Origin: Bradyrhizobium sp. WSM1417
GTDB taxonomy: Bacteria > Pseudomonadota > Alphaproteobacteria > Rhizobiales > Xanthobacteraceae
DNA length: 64,000 nucleotides
Direction of reading: 5' to 3'
Assembly (NCBI RefSeq): GCF_000515415.1
Contig: NZ_KI911783.1
Span: 1,168,392 to 1,232,391, forward strand
Shown here: one piece after another, positions 56,189 to 63,760 of the stretch
Layout of the letters: each line of letters opens with the position of its first letter
Numbering within the stretch: position 1 is the first letter of the stretch
Notes under the pieces: model-generated
What the model was told of the DNA's origin: nothing
What the model saw: the letters and a program-made list of their open reading frames with translations, nothing else
The model's database searches: none
Program-made: the position numbers and the translations under genes

Positions 56189-56812
56189 ATGGGGTCACAG
56201 AATGACACGGCCACTGATTCGCGGCCGTCGGAATGGTACGAAAGCAACGCCGCTCCGACTGAAGAGCTCGATGTCGTCCGTCTGAACGCCGCCCGCGCCA
56301 AGGCCGCCGACGAAATGGCCGCCGCCATCGCCCGCGAGCTCAATGGTCCCCTCACGGCGCTGCTGCTTTACATGGGCGAGATCAAGCATCACAGCGATCA
56401 GCTGGCGCCGGTGACGGGCGACCGTGCCTATTTGCAGCGGGTCGTGGAGAATGCGCTGGTGCAGACCGAGCGGGTTTGTGGCCTCGTCAAACAGCTTGCC
56501 GGTTCTACCACGGGTGGCCTGCCGATCGCGTCCAGGGCCGAGGACGCGCAATCGAAGCTCGCGCGCGCACCACAGCCGCAGCGCCTGCCGAGCGCCGAAA
56601 TGCTCGGCCTGTCAGGCCAGAAGCGGCTGACCAAGCGCGAGCGCGAGGTGCTGAGGCTGATCAGCGAGGGATATTCGAACAAGCAGGGTGCGCTCCGGAT
56701 GCAGATCAGCCCGCGCACCTTCGAGAGCCATCGCGCCGAGGCGATGCGGAAGCTCGGCGCGCGCAACACGGCGGACCTCGTCCGTGCGGCGCTGCTGCAT
56801 TCGATCGACTGA
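56189..56812 (+). CDS. LuxR-type regulator with histidine-less DHp-like N-terminal domain
   Basis: The 207-residue protein has an N-terminal segment (about residues 30-105) that looks like a histidine-kinase dimerisation domain: the H-box position reads IARELNGPLTALLL, with Arg49 where the phospho-His would be. There is no ATPase domain. The C-terminal part (about 146-207) is a FixJ/NarL-type HTH (LTKREREVLRLISEGYSNKQ, ISPRTFESHRAEAMRKLGAR). This is an unusual join of a kinase-type dimerisation module to a DNA-binding output. Its input could be protein contact with a receiver or Hpt partner. The ATG at 56189 is used. Confidence 0.82.
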   Translation: MGSQNDTATDSRPSEWYESNAAPTEELDVVRLNAARAKAADEMAAAIARELNGPLTALLLYMGEIKHHSDQLAPVTGDRAYLQRVVENALVQTERVCGLVKQLAGSTTGGLPIASRAEDAQSKLARAPQPQRLPSAEMLGLSGQKRLTKREREVLRLISEGYSNKQGALRMQISPRTFESHRAEAMRKLGARNTADLVRAALLHSID

Positions 56813-56894
56813 AGGCTCTTGCGTCGGGTCACCCGCCGGCGACGAAGGCGAAGCGTGAGACGTCCCTCGAAAGGACCCGCGGCTCCGATCGTGC

Positions 56895-57143
56895 TCAGAA
56901 ATAATCTTCGGAGAAGGGACGCGTGCGCGACGAGGGCCGCAGCGGCTTGAGCTCTTCCTTCGGTGCGTTGGGAATGATCGTGATGGTCCAGCGGGGCGGC
57001 ATGCTCGATTCCTGCTCCAGCACCGAGCGCACGAAGCCGGTCACCGTCTCCTCGCCAGCGGCCACCGTTGCCATCCGGCCGTTGAACTGTGCGATGCGGA
57101 AGCGACGAACTTCTTTCTGGTCCGCGGTCTCGTAGGTGAACAT
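56895..57143 (-). CDS. small hypothetical protein, 82 residues
   Basis: The 82-residue protein is not recognised. It has no signal peptide or membrane segment and includes MATVAAGEETVTGFVRSVLE and a C-terminal Pro/Arg-rich tail ending SEDYF. The ATG at 57143 follows a strong AGGAGGG 6 nt upstream, which supports real translation. It lies between the LuxR-type and Hpt genes and is transcribed toward the former. Confidence 0.75.
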   Translation of the reverse strand: MFTYETADQKEVRRFRIAQFNGRMATVAAGEETVTGFVRSVLEQESSMPPRWTITIIPNAPKEELKPLRPSSRTRPFSEDYF

Positions 57144-57266
57144 GGAAACCCTCCTGGTTTCCGGCGACTATCGCTGCCTATGATTAGCCATCTGTGAACA
57201 TCCCAAGCCGTAGAAGTACGGCGGGCATGCACGCGTGAGTGGTTACGGCATTTTCGGGCGAGCGCG

Positions 57267-57644
57267 TCAGCCCGACGGCTCCTGCGCGCGCCCGGCGGAA
57301 TAGGCCGCGTCCATCAAGTCCAGGAGGTCGCGAAATCCGGCCTCGCCGAGGCTCTCCGTGGTCTTCTCCAGCCGCAGCGCCAGCGCCGCGAGCCTGACAT
57401 AGCCGAACGTCCCGGCCGCGCTCTTCAGCGAATGCGCTTCGCGCGCGATCCTGCCGTGATCCTGCGCGAGCGCGAGCGTGCGGAACAATTGCAGGCGCGC
57501 GCAGGTGTCGCTCCAGAACACGTCGCGCACTTCGCAAGCACCATCCTTGCCGATCTCGCGCACCAGCGCCTGGTACGCGCCCGGCTCGCGCGCGGGCTCG
57601 GCATCAAGCGCTATCTGCGCCGGCGCGACGGTGACTTCGAACAT
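57267..57644 (-). CDS. free-standing Hpt (histidine phosphotransfer) protein
   Basis: The 125-residue protein is a single Hpt domain. The phospho-accepting His lies in REAHSLKSAAGTFGYVRLA, with the usual Lys two residues after it. The rest is helical. There is no kinase or receiver in the same protein, so it must relay between separate proteins. The nearest possible partners are the single-REC protein at 59077 and hybrid CheA. The ATG at 57644 is used; an earlier in-frame start at 57704 would add 20 residues of Pro/Arg-rich sequence. Confidence 0.88.
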   Translation of the reverse strand: MFEVTVAPAQIALDAEPAREPGAYQALVREIGKDGACEVRDVFWSDTCARLQLFRTLALAQDHGRIAREAHSLKSAAGTFGYVRLAALALRLEKTTESLGEAGFRDLLDLMDAAYSAGRAQEPSG

Positions 57645-57802
57645 GGTGTGGCCTGCCTTGATCACGATTGGTTTGCCGCCGGCCCGTACAGGCGCGCGCG
57701 GCACGTTGCGTGTCTACGGCATCCGGATTTCAGTTCCGGTAGCAGGACAATCCGTGTTTGCGGGCCGGGATTAGCGGCCGGTTTACCACGCCGCAACGCC
57801 GG

Positions 57803-58501
57803 TCAGCGCGGGCCGAGCAGCCGGTCATACTGCGCCTTCACGGTGGCGTAGCATTCGCACGCCGTCTGGCGCAGGCCGTCCAGGTTGAGGATCTGGATGT
57901 GTCCGCGGCTGTAGTGAATGAAATTCGCCTGCTGCAAGGTATTGGCGACCAGCGACACGCTGTTCCGCCGAGCGCCGATCATCTGCGCCATCGCCTCCTG
58001 GGTCAGCAGCAGCCGGTAGTCGCCGGAGAGGTCATGGGTGTGCAACAGGCAGCGCGACAGCCGCGCCTCCACCGGATGGGCGGCGTTGCATCCCGCGGTC
58101 TGCTGCACCTGCGCGTAGACCGCCAGCCCATGACGCGTGAGCAGCGTCCGCAGGGTGCCGCTCTGGTCGGCCGCGACACGCAGCCGATCGAGGTCCATCA
58201 TCGAGGCAGAGCCGGGAACCAGCACGATGGCCGTGTTCAGCGCGCAGGCATCCCCCATGGTCGAGAGCGTTCCGAGCAGGCTGTCGCGGCCGATCATGGC
58301 GACTTGCACGTGCTCGCCCCTGGCGAGCTCCACCACCAGCGAGATGACGCCGCGATGAGGAAAGTAGGCGCGCTTGAGCGTTTCGCCGGTCTCGACCAGC
58401 ACCGCGTCATGCGGCAGATCGCCCGTACGCAGGTGCGGGCGGATCAATTCATAATCGTCTGCCGACAGCGCGGACAGGAAGCCGTTGGAGGAACGCACCA
58501 T
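57803..58501 (-). CDS. Crp/Fnr-family transcriptional regulator
   Basis: The 232-residue protein has an N-terminal cyclic-nucleotide-like beta barrel (about 20-130) and a C-terminal winged HTH (LLTQEAMAQMIGARRNSVS). No cysteine cluster is visible that would bind an iron-sulfur cluster, so it is not a classic Fnr. The class is common in Bradyrhizobium. The ATG at 58501 is used; starts further upstream add Arg-rich residues. It is divergent from the single-REC gene across a 575-bp gap. Confidence 0.88.
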   Translation of the reverse strand: MVRSSNGFLSALSADDYELIRPHLRTGDLPHDAVLVETGETLKRAYFPHRGVISLVVELARGEHVQVAMIGRDSLLGTLSTMGDACALNTAIVLVPGSASMMDLDRLRVAADQSGTLRTLLTRHGLAVYAQVQQTAGCNAAHPVEARLSRCLLHTHDLSGDYRLLLTQEAMAQMIGARRNSVSLVANTLQQANFIHYSRGHIQILNLDGLRQTACECYATVKAQYDRLLGPR

Positions 58502-59076
58502 CGTTTCCAAAGTCGCCTCCCGTCTCCCGGACCAGCGTGCCGTAGCACGCGAAACTGCTTGCCGCCCGGGCAAGTTCCATCATGTTCCCGCCGGGATATA
58601 ATGGCAATTGGGACAAGTTGTCCGATTGGAGTCAGCGCCGCTGCACGTGGCCTCGCCAAGACAGATTCCCTGACCATTTCCACGGTATCGAGCTGGCAAC
58701 CCAGCAGGTCCAGATCGGCCGGCTGGAGCATCGGTTCGGGGGTGTCGCGGTCATGGTTGCTCCGATCCGTTTCGAAGTGATCCGCGCCACGTCTGGTTCG
58801 TCATCTGGTTGCGCGGCAGTAAACCTTATTATAAAGGTTGTGTCACTCTGCGTATACCCGTTGGGGGGCAGACAAGCTGGCCCATTTGCGGCGGAAATGA
58901 GAATGGCACGCTGATTCGCTCATGAGCCTGCGCGCCAGCCCTGCGAGGGTTGCGCAGGTAAAAGCGGCAAGGGGGCCTTCATGGGCCGGAAGCATTGCAT
59001 CGCGCCGCGTCCATCGTCTTCCCCGCTCCGCCAACGACCTTCGCGACCGTCCATGTCTCGAGCAAGGGAGAAAGGC
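58502..59076. other. 575-bp intergenic region between Crp-type and single-REC genes
   Basis: This region holds promoters for two divergent genes. A dyad AACCTT-N6-AAGGTT lies at 58822-58839. A 110-codon plus-strand frame at 58582-58914 has no ribosome-binding site and no recognisable motif and is not called. Nothing else is evident. Confidence 0.5.
58822..58839. promoter_or_regulatory. dyad symmetry AACCTT-N6-AAGGTT
   Basis: The perfect 6-bp arms around ATTATA form an 18-bp symmetric, AT-rich site in an otherwise GC-rich gap, about 240 bp upstream of the single-REC gene. It could be an operator or a small hairpin. The binding factor is unknown. Confidence 0.45.
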
Positions 59077-59559
59077 GTGCCCCACCGTTCGGTCATTGAA
59101 TCGCCGAAACAGGAAGCTCAAACGGGGACAGAAGGTCTGCGCCATATTCTCGTCGTCGACGACGACCCGATGGTCTGCATGGCCATCGAGGTCTATCTCC
59201 AGCGTAACGATTTTCGGGTGACGATCGCCGAAGGAGGGGAAGCCGGACTTCGCGCGCTCGAACACGAGCAGTTCGATCTGATGATCATCGATATCTTCAT
59301 GCCGCACATGCGCGGGTTCGAATCGGTTCGGATTTTTCACGAGCGGGCGCCGGCCGTTCCGCTGATTGCGATGTCCGGCTACGCGTTCGCAAATCTGAAT
59401 TCGCCAGCTCCTGATTTCCTCCGGATGGCGCTGGAGCTCGGTGCGGCGCGCTGTCTGCGCAAGCCGTTCACGCCGCACGCGCTGCTCGCCGCCATCACCG
59501 ATTGCCTGGCGGAACACCGTCCGCACGGCGACCTCGCCTCGGCCGCGCGCCTGGGTTAG
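59077..59559 (+). CDS. single-domain response regulator (REC only)
   Basis: The 160-residue protein is a CheY-like receiver with no output domain. The acidic pocket is HILVVDDDPM, the phospho-Asp is in LMIIDIFMPHMRGFES, the switch Ser is in LIAMSGYA, and Lys is in CLRKPFTPHALL. A GTG at 59077 is preferred because GGGAG lies 6 nt upstream; ATG 59053 is an alternative. All active-site residues are intact, in contrast to the degenerate receiver at 52931-54139. It could exchange phosphate with the nearby Hpt protein. Confidence 0.9.
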   Translation: MPHRSVIESPKQEAQTGTEGLRHILVVDDDPMVCMAIEVYLQRNDFRVTIAEGGEAGLRALEHEQFDLMIIDIFMPHMRGFESVRIFHERAPAVPLIAMSGYAFANLNSPAPDFLRMALELGAARCLRKPFTPHALLAAITDCLAEHRPHGDLASAARLG

Positions 59560-59983
59560 CGCGGCACTGACCGCAGTGGACGCCGGTAACGGTTCGTTTA
59601 CCGCAGATGCGGGTCTTGCGTATCCCGGCAAAGCACCAAGCGAAAGCGGCGAGACCGCCCCGGACTGCAGGCGGCTCGATCAATTGCGCGAAGACCGCGC
59701 ATATCGTCCTTCACGAGCAGGGCTTTCCCGCGCGCCTGGTCCCGCTGTTATCGGCACGTTCACCTCACGCGTCTCGCCGTTGCGGCGTGGTGCCGGTTTT
59801 GCCGAAAAACGCTGTCGCATGCGGTCGAACGGCAAACTTGTCTTCAATATCCGTATTAGCACGGAGGATGAAATTAACGGGACCGTGAAAGGGGATGTCT
59901 AACGATCCAAGGCAGGGACTTCCGTTCATGCCAAGCGCGGCTCGGGCGTCCAGGTCCAGATCCAGGTCAGTAAGGCGTAGCTC
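59560..59983. other. 424-bp region upstream of cheA
   Basis: No gene is seen. A degenerate CtrA-like box (GTAA-N7-TTTA, 59586-59600) sits near its left end. The right end (59870-59983) is AT-richer and probably holds the cheA promoter. Confidence 0.5.
59586..59602. promoter_or_regulatory. degenerate CtrA-like site upstream of cheA
   Basis: GTAACGGTTCGTTTACC shares the 12-nt core TAACGGTTCGTT with the perfect CtrA box at 21256-21271. Each TTAA half has one mismatch. It is 380 bp from the cheA start. CtrA control of motility genes is well known in alphaproteobacteria, but this site is weak. Confidence 0.35.
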
Positions 59984-62779
59984 ATGGATGATCTGTTGCG
60001 GGAGTTTTTGACGGAAACCAGCGAGAGCCTGGACACCGTGGACAATCAGCTGGTGAAGTTCGAGCAGGAGCCGAACAACGCCAAGATCCTGGATAACATC
60101 TTCCGCCTGGTCCACACCATCAAGGGCACCTGCGGCTTCCTCGGATTGCCGCGCCTGGAAGCGCTGGCGCATGCCGGCGAGACGCTGATGGGCAAATTCC
60201 GTGACGGCATGCCGGTGACCGGGCAGGCGGTGACGGTGATCCTGTCCTCGATCGACCGCATCAAGGAAATTCTGGCCGGGCTGGAGGCGACCGAGGCCGA
60301 GCCCGAGGGTACCGACCGCGACCTCATCGACAAGCTGGAAGCGATGGTCGAGCAGGGCATGGCGGCCATGGCGGCCGGCGCCGTGGCTGCTCCCGTGGCC
60401 GAAGCGCCGCCGCTGGTGCCGGACGCGCCGGCTGCGGTGGAAGCCGCGCCGTCCTCCGGCGTGCTGGCCGACCCGAGCCTGGAGCGTCCGCTGCGTCCGG
60501 GCGAAGTCTCGCTCGACGAGCTCGAGCGCGCCTTCCGCGAGACCGCGATCGAAGTCCCGGTCCCCGTTGCCAAGGCTGAAGTCAAGGCCGAGCCCCAGCC
60601 TGCCGCTGAAGCCCCGGTGCCTGTTGCCAAGGACGCTGCCAAGGAGACCAAGGCGCCCAAGGACAAGGCCGCGCCGAAGAAGTCGATCGCCGACGAGGGC
60701 GCCGGCGAGGGAGCCAGCATCGCCAACCAGTCGATCCGCGTCAACGTGGATACGCTGGAGCATCTGATGACCATGGTCTCCGAGCTGGTCTTGACCCGCA
60801 ACCAGCTGTTGGAGATCTCCCGCCGCAACGAGGACACCGAGTTCAAGGTGCCGTTGCAGCGGCTGTCCAACGTCACCGCCGAGCTGCAGGAAGGCGTCAT
60901 GAAGACGCGCATGCAGCCGATCGGCAATGCCTGGCAGAAGCTGCCCCGCATCGTTCGCGACCTCTCGAGCGAACTCGGCAAGCAGATCGAGCTGGAGATG
61001 CACGGCGCCGACACCGAACTCGACCGCCAGGTGCTCGACCTGATCAAGGACCCGCTCACCCACATGGTGCGCAACTCCGCCGACCATGGCCTGGAGACCC
61101 CCGCCGAGCGTCTCGCCGGCGGCAAGGGCGAGCAGGGCACCATCCGCCTGTCCGCCTATCACGAGGGCGGCCACATCATCATCTGCATCGCCGACAACGG
61201 CCGTGGCCTGAACACCGACAGGATCAAGGCCAAGGCGATCTCCTCAGGGTTGGTCACTGAGGCCGAGCTCGAGAAGATGAGCGAAGCCCAGATCCACAAG
61301 TTCATCTTCGCGCCGGGCTTCTCCACCGCGGCCGCCATCACCTCGGTGTCGGGGCGTGGCGTCGGCATGGACGTGGTGCGCACCAATATCGACCAGATCG
61401 GCGGCACCATCGACATCAAGTCGGTCGCCGGTGAAGGTTCCTCCGTCACCATCAAGATCCCGCTGACGCTCGCCATCGTCTCCGCGCTGATCGTGGAAGC
61501 CGCCGGCGACCGCTTTGCGATCCCGCAGCTCTCCGTGGTCGAGCTGGTGCGGGCCCGCGCCAATTCGGAGCACCGCATCGAGCGCATCAAGGACACCGCG
61601 GTGCTCAGGCTGCGCAACAAGCTGCTGCCGCTGATCCACCTCAAGAAGCTCTTGAAGATCGACGACGGCGCCGTCTCCGATCCCGAGAACGGCTTCATCG
61701 TGGTGACGCAGGTCGGCAGCCAGACCTTCGGCATCGTCGTCGACGGCGTGTTCCACACCGAAGAAATCGTGGTCAAGCCGATGTCGACGAAACTGCGTCA
61801 CATCGACATGTTCTCGGGCAATACCATCCTGGGCGACGGCGCGGTCATCATGATCATCGACCCCAACGGCATTGCCAAGGCGCTCGGCGCCGCCGGCTCC
61901 TCGGCCCATGACATGAACAACGAGAACGGGACGCACAGCATTGGAAGCGGCGAGCAGACCACCTCGTTGCTGGTGTTCCGCGCCGGCTCGTCCCAGCCCA
62001 AGGCGGTCCCGCTCGGGCTCGTCACGCGCCTCGAAGAGCTGCCGGCCGACAAGATCGAGTTCTCGAACGGCCGCTACATGGTGCAGTACCGCGAGCAGCT
62101 GATGCCGCTCGTCGCCATGGAGAGCGTCACCATCGCGAGCCAGGGCGCCCAGCCGATCCTGGTGTTCTCCGACGACGGCCGCTCCATGGGCCTCGTCGTC
62201 GACGAGATCATCGACATCGTCGAGGAACGGCTCAACATCGAGGTCGGCGGATCCTCCTCCGGCATTCTCGGCTCGGCCGTGATCAAGGGCCAGGCCACCG
62301 AAGTGATCGACGTCGGCCACTTCCTGCCGATGGCGTTCTCCGACTGGTTCACCCGCAAGGAGATGAAGCCGTCGCTGCATTCGCAATCGGTGCTGCTGGT
62401 CGACGATTCGGCGTTCTTCCGCAACATGCTGGCCCCGGTGCTCAAGGCGGCCGGCTACCGCGTCCGTACCGCGCCGACCGCGCAGGAGGGCCTGGCTGCG
62501 CTGCGCGCGCAGAGCTTCGACGTGGTCCTGACCGACATCGAGATGCCCGACATGAACGGGTTCGAGTTTGCCGAGACCATCCGCTCCGATAGCAATCTGG
62601 GTGCGATGCCGATCATCGGGCTCTCCGCGCTGGTGTCGCCGGCGGCGATCGAGCGCGGCCGTCAAGCCGGCTTCCACGACTATGTCGCCAAGTTCGACCG
62701 TCCCGGTCTGATCGCGGCGCTGAAGGAACAGACCGCGGGCGCCGCCGGTGCCTCCGAGCTGAGCCGCGCAGCCGCCTAA
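59984..62779 (+). CDS. cheA: hybrid chemotaxis histidine kinase CheA with two CheW-like domains and a receiver
   Basis: The 931-residue protein has an Hpt domain with phospho-His44 in RLVHTIKGTCGFLG, an Ala/Pro/Lys-rich linker (about 125-245), a P3 dimerisation domain (VDTLEHLMTMVSELVLTRNQ), and a kinase domain (HMVRNSADHG, DNGRGL, GRGVGMDVV). Two CheW-like domains follow (about 505-640 and 655-790), then a C-terminal receiver with phospho-Asp851 in VVLTDIEMPDMNG. No P2 CheY-binding domain is obvious. This is the FrzE-like hybrid class. It is followed by cheW, cheY and cheR. Confidence 0.95.
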   Translation: MDDLLREFLTETSESLDTVDNQLVKFEQEPNNAKILDNIFRLVHTIKGTCGFLGLPRLEALAHAGETLMGKFRDGMPVTGQAVTVILSSIDRIKEILAGLEATEAEPEGTDRDLIDKLEAMVEQGMAAMAAGAVAAPVAEAPPLVPDAPAAVEAAPSSGVLADPSLERPLRPGEVSLDELERAFRETAIEVPVPVAKAEVKAEPQPAAEAPVPVAKDAAKETKAPKDKAAPKKSIADEGAGEGASIANQSIRVNVDTLEHLMTMVSELVLTRNQLLEISRRNEDTEFKVPLQRLSNVTAELQEGVMKTRMQPIGNAWQKLPRIVRDLSSELGKQIELEMHGADTELDRQVLDLIKDPLTHMVRNSADHGLETPAERLAGGKGEQGTIRLSAYHEGGHIIICIADNGRGLNTDRIKAKAISSGLVTEAELEKMSEAQIHKFIFAPGFSTAAAITSVSGRGVGMDVVRTNIDQIGGTIDIKSVAGEGSSVTIKIPLTLAIVSALIVEAAGDRFAIPQLSVVELVRARANSEHRIERIKDTAVLRLRNKLLPLIHLKKLLKIDDGAVSDPENGFIVVTQVGSQTFGIVVDGVFHTEEIVVKPMSTKLRHIDMFSGNTILGDGAVIMIIDPNGIAKALGAAGSSAHDMNNENGTHSIGSGEQTTSLLVFRAGSSQPKAVPLGLVTRLEELPADKIEFSNGRYMVQYREQLMPLVAMESVTIASQGAQPILVFSDDGRSMGLVVDEIIDIVEERLNIEVGGSSSGILGSAVIKGQATEVIDVGHFLPMAFSDWFTRKEMKPSLHSQSVLLVDDSAFFRNMLAPVLKAAGYRVRTAPTAQEGLAALRAQSFDVVLTDIEMPDMNGFEFAETIRSDSNLGAMPIIGLSALVSPAAIERGRQAGFHDYVAKFDRPGLIAALKEQTAGAAGASELSRAAA

Positions 62780-62809
62780 ACCCAGCGGGATGGATCAGGA
62801 GATACGCAC

Positions 62810-63283
62810 ATGACCAAGAAGACCCAGTCCGGCGAAGGCGCCATGGTCGAATACGTCACCGCGATGATCGGCGGCCAGCTGTTCGGTCTGCCGATCTCCC
62901 GCGTCCAGGACGTGTTCATGCCCGAGCGCGTCACCCGCGTGCCGCTGTCCTCGCGCGAGATCGCGGGCGTGCTGAACCTGCGCGGCCGCATCGTCACCGT
63001 GGTCGACATGCGCGCCCGGCTCGGCCTGCCCAAGCCCGAGGACGGCAAGATCCCGATGGCGGTCGGCGTCGACCTGCGCGGTGAATCCTATGGCCTCCTG
63101 ATCGACCAGATCGGCGAAGTGCTGCGGCTTGCCGAGGACGGCATGGAAGAAAACCCCGTCAATCTCGACCCCCGCATGGCCAAGCTCGCCGGCGGTGTCC
63201 ACCGTCTCGACGGCCAGCTCATGGTCGTCCTCGATGTCGACCGCGTCCTCGAGCTCAAGACCGAAGTGCAATTGGCTGCGTGA
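62810..63283 (+). CDS. cheW: chemotaxis coupling protein CheW
   Basis: The 157-residue CheW adaptor links receptors to CheA. Typical blocks are FGLPISRVQDVFMPE, AGVLNLRGRIVTVVDMR, and YGLLIDQIGEVLRL. The ATG at 62810 follows CAGGAGATA. It lies 30 bp after cheA and is probably translated from the same mRNA. Confidence 0.96.
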   Translation: MTKKTQSGEGAMVEYVTAMIGGQLFGLPISRVQDVFMPERVTRVPLSSREIAGVLNLRGRIVTVVDMRARLGLPKPEDGKIPMAVGVDLRGESYGLLIDQIGEVLRLAEDGMEENPVNLDPRMAKLAGGVHRLDGQLMVVLDVDRVLELKTEVQLAA

Positions 63284-63314
63284 GCCCCAAAAACATCGAA
63301 GCCGGAGAACCAAG

Positions 63315-63701
63315 ATGAAGACGTGTTTGGTGGTCGATGATTCCAGCGTCGTGCGCAAGATCGCACGCCGGATCCTAGAAGGCCTGGAATTCGAAGTCAC
63401 GGAGGCCGAGGACGGTTCCAAGGCGCTCGAGGTCTGTCAGCACAAGCTGCCCGACGCTGTGCTGCTGGACTGGAACATGCCGGTAATGGACGGCTTCGAG
63501 TTCATGGGCCACATGCGCCGCCTGCCGGGCGGCGACCAGCCCAAGGTCGTGTTCTGCACCACTGAAAACAACGTGGCTCATATCGCTCAGGCGCTCAGCG
63601 GCGGCGCCAACGAGTACATCATGAAGCCCTTCGACAAAGACATCATCGCCGACAAATTCGCTGAAGTCGGATTGATTCCGGTCGGACAAGCCATGGTCTG
63701 A
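63315..63701 (+). CDS. cheY: chemotaxis response regulator CheY
   Basis: This is a 128-residue single receiver domain. The acidic pair is VVDDSSVVRKI, the phospho-Asp is in AVLLDWNMPVMDGFEF, the switch Thr is in VVFCTTEN, and the Lys is in YIMKPFDKDI. The ATG at 63315 follows GGAGAACC. It lies 31 bp after cheW. Its pairing with the hybrid CheA means two receivers compete for the same phosphate source. Confidence 0.95.
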   Translation: MKTCLVVDDSSVVRKIARRILEGLEFEVTEAEDGSKALEVCQHKLPDAVLLDWNMPVMDGFEFMGHMRRLPGGDQPKVVFCTTENNVAHIAQALSGGANEYIMKPFDKDIIADKFAEVGLIPVGQAMV

Positions 63702-63760
63702 GTGTCTGGCGGAGTGTTCCGGCCAGAGTGTTCCCAGTACAGCTTCCGAGAGGCCTATCC

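Noticed and set aside
58582..58914. 110-codon plus-strand frame upstream of the single-REC gene
   Set aside because: No SD, no motif, and it crosses a dyad that looks regulatory.
58903..58919. Sigma-54-like promoter TGGCACG-N4-TTCGCT
   Set aside because: The -12 element should contain TTGC; here it reads TTCG, and the GC dinucleotide is misplaced.
61244..62677. 477-codon minus-strand open frame
   Set aside because: Antisense shadow of cheA.
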